Both the position numbers and the translations under genes were made by a program. A DNA stretch of 46,781 nt from an uncultured Bacteroidales bacterium. GTDB lineage: Bacteria > Bacteroidota > Bacteroidia > Bacteroidales > Muribaculaceae. Under the pieces are notes generated by a model, which was given only the letters and a program-made list of their open reading frames with translations, was not told where the DNA came from and ran no database searches. Where the stretch lies: assembly GCA_947175575.1 (NCBI GenBank), contig CAMWNG010000010.1:1-46781 (forward strand). The letters run 5' to 3'. The stretch's first letter is position 1. Each line of letters opens with the position of its first letter. Shown piece after piece: positions 1 to 7,569 of this stretch.

Positions 1-1
1 A

Positions 2-232
2 TTATCAAGTTATTATGCTGATAGTAACGGTTGGTTTTTCAGAAGTAATGACGATCTGAGAGTGCAAACTAAATTGAGCGAGAATTTGGTAAGGGCAACC
101 CTAAGTACATTATATAAAATAGGAGTAGTTGAGATTAGGACAGTCGGAAAGGGAAAAAGCAAAACACCAAATCAATTCAAATTAAATCTCGATAAATTCT
201 TGGAGTGGGAAGATTATAACATTAATACCTGA
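2..232 (+). CDS. C-terminal fragment of a winged-helix/HTH protein (partial, 5' end outside window)
   Basis: An open frame enters from the left edge and ends at TGA 230-232, giving 76 residues. The visible part reads like a winged helix: a segment beginning NGWFFRSNDDL, a recognition-helix-like stretch SENLVRATLSTLYKIGVVEI, then a basic wing with KGKSKTPNQFKL. Such domains occur in replication and accessory proteins of Bacteroidales mobile elements (family knowledge; the exact family is not identified). The stretch is much more AT-rich than the following genes, which hints at acquired DNA. Function of the complete protein cannot be judged from this fragment. Confidence 0.6.
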   Translation, partial: LSSYYADSNGWFFRSNDDLRVQTKLSENLVRATLSTLYKIGVVEIRTVGKGKSKTPNQFKLNLDKFLEWEDYNINT

Positions 233-266
233 AGTAAGGAATATTTTCTGAAATAATCTACAGAAA

Positions 267-306
267 AAGCGATTGACAAGTTTATGTCTTTACTTGTCAA
301 TCGCTT
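267..306. terminator. 14-bp perfect inverted repeat, likely terminator
   Basis: Arms 267-280 and 293-306 are exact reverse complements around a 12-base loop. It lies 35 bases after the stop of the partial winged-helix gene and just past the end of the opposing DUF2795 gene, so it may serve both. The T-rich tail is short, so termination is inferred. Confidence 0.55.
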
Positions 307-348
307 GTGCTTTAGATATTTAAGGCGATAATTGCGCCTAATTTCTGA

Positions 349-570
349 TTAATATTCGTCTTCGTTGAAGAGGAAGTCTTCTTTGGAGGGGTAGTCGGGC
401 CAGATGTCTTCGATTGATTCGTAGGTGTCGCCTTCGTCTTCGATTTCCTGAAGGTTTTCGATCACTTCGAGTGGTGCGCCGGAGCGCATGGCGTAGTCTA
501 TGAGTTCATCCTTGGTTGCAGGCCAGGGAGCGTCTTCGAGTTTTGATGCAAGTTCAAGTGTCCAATACAT
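349..570 (-). CDS. DUF2795 family small protein
   Basis: 73 residues, acidic, beginning MYWTLELASKLEDAPWPATK and ending in a run of Asp/Glu. The central part (KDELIDYAMRSGAPLEVIENL) matches the DUF2795 pattern, a small family very well conserved in Bacteroidales; its biochemical role is unknown. No signal peptide or membrane segment, so cytoplasmic. It lies downstream of the cobalamin adenosyltransferase on the same strand, 59 bases away, and has its own promoter-like TAACTTTG at 607-614, so it can be transcribed alone. Confidence 0.85.
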   Translation of the reverse strand: MYWTLELASKLEDAPWPATKDELIDYAMRSGAPLEVIENLQEIEDEGDTYESIEDIWPDYPSKEDFLFNEDEY

Positions 571-606
571 GGCTATGAATTTTTGTGGTTACTTTTTTTG
601 GGTTGG

Positions 607-636
607 CAAAGTTAGTTATTTTTTCTTATCTAACAA
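607..636 (-). promoter_or_regulatory. Bacteroidetes-type promoter for the DUF2795 gene
   Basis: On the minus strand TAACTTTG (607-614) is preceded by TTG (634-636) with a 19-base spacer. It overlaps the last codons of the upstream adenosyltransferase gene and leaves about 35 bases to the DUF2795 start. Confidence 0.6.
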
Positions 637-1193
637 TTATTTTGCCAAACTTTCTCTGCATCGGGTGCATTTTGAGCGTTCACGGCGCGAGCGAGCACGA
701 ACAGATAGTCGCTGATACGGTTCACGAGACTTATGACCACCGGAGGGAGCGGAGTTTCGAGGGTGTCCTGAAGCGCGATGATGCGACGTTCGGCGCGACG
801 GGCCACTGTGCGGGCTATGTGGGCGCGGGCTGCCAGCGGAGTGCCACCCGGCAGAATAAACTGTCTCAGTGGGGCGAGACGGCTCTGAAGTGTGTCGATA
901 TCGGCTTCGAGGGCTGTGACGGCTGTCTCCGACAAAGGCGCAGGTTGCCATGCCGACGAGGGCTCTGTGGACAGGATGGTACCGACATGAAACAATTGAT
1001 CCTGAAGGCGCAGCAAGGTCGCCGGAGCCTCGGGAGGGAGTTCAGCCGGATATGCCGCCACAAGGCCGAGCCAACTGTTGAGTTCGTCAAGTGTTCCGTA
1101 CGCTTCGAGGCGCGGATGAGTCTTGGCGACACGTGTGCCGCCTACGAGGGTGGTGGAGCCTTTGTCGCCTGTTCGTGTATAAACTTTAGCCAT
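630..1193 (-). CDS. Cob(I)yrinic acid a,c-diamide adenosyltransferase, PduO type
   Basis: 187 residues. Transfers the adenosyl group of ATP to the cobalt of reduced corrinoids to make coenzyme B12; cytosolic. The N-terminus MAKVYTRTGDKGSTTLVGG is the ATP-binding signature of the PduO/MMAB family, followed by the usual helical-bundle motifs (YGTLDELNSWLG; then RAHIARTVARRAERRI near residues 120-140). Length is normal for the family. Its 3' end holds the promoter of the DUF2795 gene. Upstream lies a hairpin terminator that separates it from hppA, so it is probably its own transcription unit. Confidence 0.92.
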   Translation of the reverse strand: MAKVYTRTGDKGSTTLVGGTRVAKTHPRLEAYGTLDELNSWLGLVAAYPAELPPEAPATLLRLQDQLFHVGTILSTEPSSAWQPAPLSETAVTALEADIDTLQSRLAPLRQFILPGGTPLAARAHIARTVARRAERRIIALQDTLETPLPPVVISLVNRISDYLFVLARAVNAQNAPDAEKVWQNNC

Positions 1194-1225
1194 AAAGCAG
1201 AGTGGTAACTATAGTAGGTGTGAAT

Positions 1226-1265
1226 AAAGCCTCCGCCTTTCCGTATGGATTATGGCGGAGGCTTT
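1226..1265. terminator. Hairpin terminator between hppA and the adenosyltransferase gene
   Basis: Arms 1226-1237 and 1254-1265 pair perfectly over 12 bp with a 16-base loop; the arms are G/C-rich inside and end in A/T runs. It follows the hppA stop by about 20 bases and can end that minus-strand transcript. Confidence 0.75.
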
Positions 1266-1284
1266 TTATGTCAGACGGAATTGA

Positions 1285-3480
1285 TCAGAAGAGACTCCAT
1301 GCCACGGTGAGGCCGGCCATCACGATGGCCACCATCGACATGAGTTTGATGAGGATGTTGAGCGAAGGACCGGATGTGTCCTTGAACGGATCGCCCACGG
1401 TGTCGCCTACCACCGTAGCCTTATGCACCTCGGAGCCCTTGCCGCCGAAGTTACCTTCCTCTACATATTTCTTTGCGTTATCCCATGCACCGCCGGCGTT
1501 GGCCATGAAGATGGCGAGAACGAAGCCGGCCGAAAGACCGCCGACCAGCAGACCGATGACGCCGGGCACGCCGAAGATAAGACCTGTGGCAATCGGGGCG
1601 ATGATAGCCAGAACGGAGGGGAAGACCATCTCGCGCTGAGCGCCCTTGGTGGATATCTGCACACAACGCGCATAATCCGGTTCTGCCTTGCCTTCGAGGA
1701 TACCCTTGATTTCGCGGAACTGGCGGCGCACTTCGTCAACCATGTGGGCGGCTGCGCGGCCTACGGCATTCATCGTAAGGCCACAGAACAGGAAGGCCAT
1801 CATGGCGCCGATGAACATGCCTGACAGCACCTTCGGACTCATGAGGTTCACATCATAATATGCCATGAAGTCGGTAAACGAAGCCTCGTGGATGTGCACC
1901 ACACGGTCGCCCAGAGTGATGGTAGTCTGACCGAGACGTTCGAGGCCGATACGGATTTCTTCGATATATGAGGCAAGCAGTGCCAGACCAGTGAGGGCGG
2001 CGGAGCCGATAGCGAAGCCCTTGCCTGTGGCGGCGGTGGTGTTGCCCAGTGAGTCGAGGGCGTCGGTGCGGCGACGTACTTCCGCGCCCAGACCGCTCAT
2101 TTCGGCATTACCGCCGGCATTGTCGGCGATAGGACCGTATGCGTCAGTAGCAAGAGTGATACCAAGAGTCGACAGCATGCCTACAGCGGCGATACCGATG
2201 CCGTAGAGACCCATGGCCACATTGGAGAAATCAAATCCTGAAGCCAGCCAGTAACTCAGGATAATACCCACAACTACGGCTATGACAGGGATGGCTGTGG
2301 AAACCATTCCGAGACCTACGCCCGAGATGATTACGGTGGCAGGGCCGGTGGTGCCGCTCTCAGCCAGACGCTTGGTCGGAGTATAGCTCTGTGAGGTGTA
2401 ATATTCAGTGCTTCGTCCGATGATTATACCCACGAGCAGACCGATAACCACAGCACACGAAATCAGCGCCCAGTTTTCAAGGCCGAGAAGCCAGAGAATC
2501 AGGAATGTCGCGCCTACGATTAACGCCGAACTCAGATTGGTGCCGAGGGCGAGCGAACCGAGAAGATTCTTCATTGTGGCATTTTCTTTGGTACGCACCG
2601 AGAAAATACCGATAATTGAAAGAATAATACCGACAGCGGCTATGAGCATCGGGGCCACGACAGCGCGATACTGCATGTCCACATCGCCCTTGAGCAGATA
2701 AGCGGCCGCACCCAGAGCCGAGGTGGCCAGAATCGAACCGCAGTATGACTCATAGAGGTCGGCGCCCATGCCGGCCACATCGCCCACATTGTCGCCCACA
2801 TTGTCGGCGATTGTAGCCGGATTGCGGGGATCATCTTCAGGGATGCCGGCCTCTACCTTGCCCACAAGGTCGGCGCCTACGTCGGCTGCCTTGGTGTAGA
2901 TACCGCCGCCCACACGCGCAAAGAGAGCCTGTGTCGACGCACCCATGCCGAAGGTGAGCATCGTGGTGGTGATCATGGCAAGTTTGGCCGTGCTTTCAAG
3001 GCCGGTTACAAGCCAGTCGAGAAGCAGGAACCAGAAAGAGATATCCAGCAATCCGAGACCTACCACCACAAGACCCATCACGGCTCCCGAACGGAAAGCC
3101 ACGCGCAGACCCTGATTGAGCGAGTTGCGCGCCGCGTTGGCTGTACGCGCCGAGGCATAAGTGGCTGTCTTCATGCCCAGGAATCCTGAAAGACCCGAGA
3201 AGAAACCACCCGTGAGGAATGCGACAGGAACCCAGGGATTCTGGAGTTGGAAACCATAAGCCATTACGGCAAAGAGCACTACAAGGCAGGCGAACACTAT
3301 GCCCACGATCTTGTATTGCTGGCGGAGGTAAGACATAGCCCCCTTGCGCACATGTGATGCGATGCGTTGCATGGTTTCAGTGCCTTCGCTTTGCTGCATC
3401 ATCTGGCGATAGAAGTACCATGCCAGCAGCAGAGCTATCACAGCTGCGGCGGGCACAATCCAGAAGATTGAAGTAATCAT
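1285..3480 (-). CDS. hppA: K+-stimulated membrane-bound ion-pumping pyrophosphatase
   Basis: 731 residues, full length. Couples hydrolysis of pyrophosphate in the cytosol to export of Na+ and/or H+ across the inner membrane; about 16 membrane segments are expected and many are visible. The substrate-binding core is intact: KAADVGADLVGKVEAG, then PEDDPRNPATIADNVGDN and GDVAGMGADLYES. At residues 479-487 it reads GNTTAATGK; Ala (483) instead of Lys at this place marks the K+-dependent class in the literature. Bacteroides homologues include dual Na+/H+ pumps, but the ion cannot be settled by eye. Single gene with its own promoter at 3557-3586 and a terminator at 1226-1265. Confidence 0.95.
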   Translation of the reverse strand: MITSIFWIVPAAAVIALLLAWYFYRQMMQQSEGTETMQRIASHVRKGAMSYLRQQYKIVGIVFACLVVLFAVMAYGFQLQNPWVPVAFLTGGFFSGLSGFLGMKTATYASARTANAARNSLNQGLRVAFRSGAVMGLVVVGLGLLDISFWFLLLDWLVTGLESTAKLAMITTTMLTFGMGASTQALFARVGGGIYTKAADVGADLVGKVEAGIPEDDPRNPATIADNVGDNVGDVAGMGADLYESYCGSILATSALGAAAYLLKGDVDMQYRAVVAPMLIAAVGIILSIIGIFSVRTKENATMKNLLGSLALGTNLSSALIVGATFLILWLLGLENWALISCAVVIGLLVGIIIGRSTEYYTSQSYTPTKRLAESGTTGPATVIISGVGLGMVSTAIPVIAVVVGIILSYWLASGFDFSNVAMGLYGIGIAAVGMLSTLGITLATDAYGPIADNAGGNAEMSGLGAEVRRRTDALDSLGNTTAATGKGFAIGSAALTGLALLASYIEEIRIGLERLGQTTITLGDRVVHIHEASFTDFMAYYDVNLMSPKVLSGMFIGAMMAFLFCGLTMNAVGRAAAHMVDEVRRQFREIKGILEGKAEPDYARCVQISTKGAQREMVFPSVLAIIAPIATGLIFGVPGVIGLLVGGLSAGFVLAIFMANAGGAWDNAKKYVEEGNFGGKGSEVHKATVVGDTVGDPFKDTSGPSLNILIKLMSMVAIVMAGLTVAWSLF

Positions 3481-3556
3481 TTGATTATAAAAAGTTTTTG
3501 ATTGGTTAGGGATTAGATTATACTAAGGTATGAATCCGTGAGGTACAAATTCGGTG

Positions 3557-3586
3557 TAAAGTTAGCAAAAAAAATCCACCTGCCAA
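3557..3586 (-). promoter_or_regulatory. Promoter of hppA
   Basis: On the minus strand TTG (3584-3586), a 19-base spacer and TAACTTTA (3557-3564), one base off the TAnnTTTG consensus, about 75 bases upstream of the start codon. Confidence 0.55.
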
Positions 3587-3603
3587 AATCAAAAAAACAC
3601 GGT

Positions 3604-4245
3604 TCACCGTAAGCCAGTAGCTTCCCAGGTATTATACCTTATGTTTTCGGGGTTCCATTTGTCCTTAGGGGTCTGTTGTCCGGCCGGATAGCCTATACAA
3701 ATGCAGGCCATCGGCACAATGCTGTCCGGCAGCCCGAGCATTTCCGAAAACTTATCCACACGTTCCGTCTGGGGATAAATTCCGCACCATACGGCTCCGA
3801 GGCCGAGCGCATGAGCCGCCAGCAACAGATTTTCGGAGGCTGCGGACACATCCTGTACCCAATATTCGCGGCCTTCGCCCGGGAATGTAGCGTTGACATC
3901 GCCGCACATCACCACAGCAGTTGCTGCACCTGTGGCCATTTTCATGGTGCGAAAATTCTCGCCGATGTATTTCAACCGCGATTTATCAGTTATAACTACA
4001 AAACGCCACGGTTGCTTGTTACCGGCCGACGGGGCAGCCATCGCCGCGTGCAGAAGCGTATCGATCGTCATGCTGTCGACGCTCCGGTCTGAATAGGCGC
4101 GCACACTGGTCCGGGTCATTATATCCTCGATCGTGGCGTTACTTACCGCCGCTGCCGGATCGGCCTGCGAAGAACTTCTCCATTTATAAGAGACGAACAC
4201 CAGTCCCAACGCGAGCAACAGAATGAGATAACCTGAATTTTTCAT
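3604..4245 (-). CDS. Membrane-anchored nitroreductase family protein
   Basis: 213 residues. Residues 5-19 form one hydrophobic segment (YLILLLALGLVFVSY) followed by a short linker and a nitroreductase domain (about residues 40-205), the FMN-dependent NAD(P)H oxidoreductase fold. Family marks are RTSVRAYSDRSV, the AAPSAGNKQPWRFVV substrate/FMN motif, and GLGAVWCGIYP. The anchor is unusual because most nitroreductases are soluble. Charges on both sides of the helix leave topology open; a periplasmic catalytic domain is possible. Last gene of a four-gene operon, 13 bases behind the FMN-binding/4Fe-4S protein, which suggests that it draws electrons from that protein (inference). The substrate is unknown. 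Confidence 0.85.
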   Translation of the reverse strand: MKNSGYLILLLALGLVFVSYKWRSSSQADPAAAVSNATIEDIMTRTSVRAYSDRSVDSMTIDTLLHAAMAAPSAGNKQPWRFVVITDKSRLKYIGENFRTMKMATGAATAVVMCGDVNATFPGEGREYWVQDVSAASENLLLAAHALGLGAVWCGIYPQTERVDKFSEMLGLPDSIVPMACICIGYPAGQQTPKDKWNPENIRYNTWEATGLR

Positions 4246-4258
4246 AATATGCTATTTT

Positions 4259-5317
4259 TTATCCGATATTTTCAGCACGTTTGAATAATGAACCCGTCGG
4301 GCACACGAACCTACAATATGGTCGCGAGACCACGACGGACAATGCCAAAAACACACATGCCGCTCCTATAATCCACCACGAGGCGGAGCGGAACTGGAAC
4401 GCCTGGAATAATTCGAGGTCCATCCACCCTGTCAGGCAATCGGTCCAGAGCAAAAGCATAAGCACGGCCCAAAGAATCCGGCGGAACCATTCAAGTCCCT
4501 TGACCATTTTAGCCGAAATGTGAAACTTAAATCCGCAAATCCGGCCCGCAAGCTGTTGCGCGGCTCCGAGAGGACAGATATGCGTGCAGTAATGCTGAGG
4601 CTGACCGATCAGCGGATATACAAACGCCGCAATCAGCATAGCAATCGCCACAAGACCGGCAGGAAACACGAATCCGCCGGAAAGATATTTAAGCATAAGC
4701 GAGTAATCGAGGAATTGTCCGCACCAGAATCCCAGCACCACTACATTGGCCCATAGCTGAACCGTATGATATGCCTTGCTGCGGACGAACAGCGGCACTA
4801 TACAGGCACACAGCGTAACGGCCAGCGCCAACCATATTTTCCAAGGTGCGGAAGCTTCCGGCTTCTCCTCGAGCCCTTCGTAGAAGGCCAGGCCGGCATC
4901 GACATTATTTATTATGGCCATCGAGGAATATGTCGCTCCGCTTACGGCGTCCACTTCGGTTCCAAGAGCTTCGTACGGGGTCTTGCCGGTCCATGATCCG
5001 AGCACTTTGGAAGCCCTCTTGAAAAACGAGGGCGTCTCCACATTCGGCAGTGCCCTTATCTCGGATATACGGCCCTCCGACACATATATATCCAAAGGCA
5101 CAGGTCCGGCATAGCCGTTTATAACGCCGGGGACATCCGCGGTATGAATTACGAAATCGCCACCGGAAAGCAATGTGACAGCGTCTGTCACCGTTTCGGT
5201 ATTCTTACTCCCGGATGCAATGAATTCGTGTCCGAACAATGCCTTGTTAACCGTCACTGCCGCCGTCGCAAGCATGAGTAGCACCACGCACAGACTCAGT
5301 ATCTTATTCTTTATCAT
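4259..5317 (-). CDS. FMN-binding and 4Fe-4S membrane protein (NosR/NapH/RnfG-like)
   Basis: 352 residues. Residues 6-24 form an N-terminal membrane anchor; a periplasmic FMN-binding domain follows, with the flavinylation site DAVSGATYSS (Thr129 is the expected covalent FMN acceptor, loaded by ApbE in known systems). About five further membrane segments follow (about 160-178, 188-208, 216-237, 278-294, 312-330). Two CxxxCP motifs, C244/C248 and C335/C339, resemble the polyferredoxin cysteines of NapH/NosR, but eight cysteines for two complete clusters in the usual CxxCxxCxxxCP arrangement are not seen. The likely role is electron transfer across the membrane to a flavin on the periplasmic side. 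It sits between two nitroreductase genes in one operon. Confidence 0.85.
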   Translation of the reverse strand: MIKNKILSLCVVLLMLATAAVTVNKALFGHEFIASGSKNTETVTDAVTLLSGGDFVIHTADVPGVINGYAGPVPLDIYVSEGRISEIRALPNVETPSFFKRASKVLGSWTGKTPYEALGTEVDAVSGATYSSMAIINNVDAGLAFYEGLEEKPEASAPWKIWLALAVTLCACIVPLFVRSKAYHTVQLWANVVVLGFWCGQFLDYSLMLKYLSGGFVFPAGLVAIAMLIAAFVYPLIGQPQHYCTHICPLGAAQQLAGRICGFKFHISAKMVKGLEWFRRILWAVLMLLLWTDCLTGWMDLELFQAFQFRSASWWIIGAACVFLALSVVVSRPYCRFVCPTGSLFKRAENIG

Positions 5318-5354
5318 GCCTCAAAGATACAAAAATATTCGGAGTTGTCCTCCG

Positions 5355-5951
5355 TCAGCGCATATCTTTAAGAATCAGTTCGGCTACGGGACGTTTAGGA
5401 ACATGATGCACTCTGTCCGGAGTACGGAAATATTTGAAATCTGCATCTTCCGTGCCGTCCATATCCTCGATGCGCACCGTTTCGGCAGGATAACCCAAAG
5501 CAAGCACATAACGCGGCACATATCTTTCACCCACTCCAAGCACCTCAGAGAGAGCCGGCACATTGAAGGCCTTGATTATGCATCCTCGCAGACCCATCGT
5601 ACACATGCCCAGCGTTATGGCCTCGAGTTGCAGGCCGTCGTCGCAAAGACAATTGGCACCATAATGCGTGTCGAGACATTGCACCATGTAGGCAGCGGGG
5701 CGTTCACCCTCGGCCGGACCGTCCCAATCCTTGAAATAACCCGCCCATTTCAGCAGCGGATACACTCGCGCGCGCGTGTCTTCTGAGGTTATCAGCACAT
5801 ATTTCAGCGGCTGTGCGTTACGGCCGGATGCACAGAATCGCGCGAGTCCGACGAGTTTTTCCAAAGTTTCAGTCGCCACCGGTTCATTTTCTATGAAACG
5901 TCGCACGGTGCGGTTTTCCGTAATCAGTTGGCTGAGGCTGTCAAAGTCCAT
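5355..5951 (-). CDS. Nitroreductase family protein (soluble)
   Basis: 198 residues from the start MDFDSLSQLI; longer readings begin inside the preceding MFS gene, and this start leaves a sensible 22-base gap. Nitroreductase fold with RTVRRFIENEPV, ARFCASGRNAQPLKYVLI (FMN/substrate motif) and GMCTMGLRGCIIKAF. It has no signal or membrane helix, so it is cytosolic. It has several Cys in the middle (CLCDDG, CTMGLRGC), like a clade of Bacteroidales and clostridial nitroreductases. Second gene of the operon after the MFS exporter and 37 bases before the FMN/4Fe-4S gene. Confidence 0.88.
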   Translation of the reverse strand: MDFDSLSQLITENRTVRRFIENEPVATETLEKLVGLARFCASGRNAQPLKYVLITSEDTRARVYPLLKWAGYFKDWDGPAEGERPAAYMVQCLDTHYGANCLCDDGLQLEAITLGMCTMGLRGCIIKAFNVPALSEVLGVGERYVPRYVLALGYPAETVRIEDMDGTEDADFKYFRTPDRVHHVPKRPVAELILKDMR

Positions 5952-5973
5952 GTCGTATAATATTTGTAGGGTT

Positions 5974-7347
5974 TTACATATGCAGTTCTTTCTTATGTCC
6001 GAGGGTACGGGTATAGCTGAATATTCCGGCAAACAGCGCGAATATGGCACTGATAACCAGACAACTCTCCACAGCCTTGAAATCAGACGCCACTATGGCG
6101 AACACTGTGCTCACCGCCGTGGCGCCCAATGTCTGGCCAACCAGTCGTGCGGTGCTCTGCATGCCGCCGGCACCCCCGCTCCGATGCACCGGAGTAGCCA
6201 TGACCATAACGATGTTGTTCGGTGTCTGGAACATTCCGAAACCGATGCCGCACACCGCCATGCGCCACGCTATATTCCATTCCGACGGCGATGCTCCGGG
6301 AAACAGCAGCAACAGTACACCCGCTATGAAAACTGCCATGCCTGCCGCAGCCGTCGCTCCGGGATTATGCCGTTCCACATACCGTGCCGCTAAGGGTGAT
6401 ACTATCATGGTGGCCAACGGCCAGGGAGTCATAAGTAACCCGGCCGTAATTTCGGAAAAATGATAGCTTTTCAGATACAGGAACGGCAAGGCTATCATTG
6501 TGACATTCTGTGCTATGAACGAGCACACCGAGGTGGCTATGCTCATCGTGTACATCGAGTTGCGGAACAGGTCGACAGGCAAAAGCGGTTGCTCATGCCG
6601 GAACTGCCGCCGGACATAAAACACGCCCACCGTGAGACCCACGGCAAGCATCAGGCCGCTCGTAAGCACATCGCCCTTGCGGGTGAAATTCCCCAAAGCA
6701 TAGAAAATCAGTCCGAACACCACCATATTCTCTACGGCGCTCAGGCTGTCGAAACGCGTTTTATGCTCCCGTGCCGGATTATTGGGCAGCAGTCGCCAGC
6801 CTATCAAGAACGCTATGATGCCGAGAGGCAGATTGATCAGAAAAAGCCAGTGCCAGGAGGCTATCGAGAGTATCGCCCCGGCGATGGTCGGACCCGCTGC
6901 CGTGGCTATGGCAATGCACATGGCGTTCAGGGCCATTCCCCGTCCGAGAATCTCGCGCGGATAGATCAGACGTACAAGCGCGATATTCACCCCCATCACG
7001 CAGGCTGCCCCGACACCCTGAATCCCACGGGCCAACACCAGCATCCCGAAACCCGGCGATGCCGCGCACAATCCCGAACCCACTGTAAAGACCACCACTC
7101 CCGTAAGAAAGGTCCTTTTGTAGCTGTATATATCCCCGACCGAACTCACCGGCAGCAGCAACATTGTGATAATCAACTGATATACCGTTACAATCCATAC
7201 AGCGGCCGAACTGCTTATGCCAAACTCTCCTGACAAAACAGGAAGTGCCACATTGACAACAGTGACATCAAGCACTGTCATCACAAGCACTATCTGTAAA
7301 GCCAGTACAGCTATATATTTACGATATGTGAATCCTATTCCCGGCAT
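5974..7347 (-). CDS. MFS drug-export transporter, DHA2 (EmrB/QacA) family
   Basis: 457 residues with about 14 hydrophobic segments, the topology of the DHA2 drug:H+ antiporters. Motif D1 is visible near the start (VLDVTVVNVALPVLS), the loop 2-3 motif region as GDIYSYKRTFLTG, and motif C/antiporter glycines around GIQGVGAACVMG and GPTIAGAILS. Inner membrane; expected to export hydrophobic toxic compounds by proton antiport. First gene of an operon with two nitroreductases and a flavin/4Fe-4S protein, which suggests that the substrates include redox-active or nitroaromatic compounds (inference). No clear TAnnTTTG promoter was found upstream on this strand. Confidence 0.9.
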   Translation of the reverse strand: MPGIGFTYRKYIAVLALQIVLVMTVLDVTVVNVALPVLSGEFGISSSAAVWIVTVYQLIITMLLLPVSSVGDIYSYKRTFLTGVVVFTVGSGLCAASPGFGMLVLARGIQGVGAACVMGVNIALVRLIYPREILGRGMALNAMCIAIATAAGPTIAGAILSIASWHWLFLINLPLGIIAFLIGWRLLPNNPAREHKTRFDSLSAVENMVVFGLIFYALGNFTRKGDVLTSGLMLAVGLTVGVFYVRRQFRHEQPLLPVDLFRNSMYTMSIATSVCSFIAQNVTMIALPFLYLKSYHFSEITAGLLMTPWPLATMIVSPLAARYVERHNPGATAAAGMAVFIAGVLLLLFPGASPSEWNIAWRMAVCGIGFGMFQTPNNIVMVMATPVHRSGGAGGMQSTARLVGQTLGATAVSTVFAIVASDFKAVESCLVISAIFALFAGIFSYTRTLGHKKELHM

Positions 7348-7411
7348 ATCTACTTTAACAGTTTATATAAAAACGGCCATATTCCCCGGAAAATTGTATC
7401 GAAGTCGGATT

Positions 7412-7442
7412 TTGGTGCTTCAGTAAAAAATGCGTACCTTTG
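7412..7442 (+). promoter_or_regulatory. Promoter of the MATE gene leader
   Basis: TTG (7412-7414), a 20-base spacer and TACCTTTG (7435-7442) match the Bacteroidetes consensus. Transcription would start near 7448, giving a leader of about 120 nt. Confidence 0.7.
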
Positions 7443-7447
7443 CACAG

Positions 7448-7545
7448 CCGTTAGAACGCAGCGTTTTGTAATCCTCATCGGAGGGCAAGATATTGCCGGA
7501 TAAGATGACCGGGTAAAACCCTGAATCATTATCCGGCTCTTTTTT
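7448..7545 (+). promoter_or_regulatory. Structured attenuator-like leader of the MATE gene (possible riboswitch)
   Basis: The leader contains two small hairpins, 7473-7476/7481-7484 (loop ATCG) and 7484-7488/7493-7497 (loop GATA), then a strong hairpin with arms 7495-7503 and 7529-7537, an inner GGGTAAAACCC hairpin, and six T (7540-7545). The last is a textbook intrinsic terminator, and it ends only 24 bases before the MATE start. The second hairpin shares 7495-7497 with the terminator arm, so the two cannot form together. This is the layout of a transcription attenuator or riboswitch; I do not recognise a known riboswitch class in it. Confidence 0.6.
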
Positions 7546-7569
7546 ATCTACTAATTTTATGTGCTGATT

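Noticed and set aside
585-1208. 207-codon plus-strand frame over the cobalamin adenosyltransferase
   Set aside because: Antisense shadow of a well-conserved enzyme.
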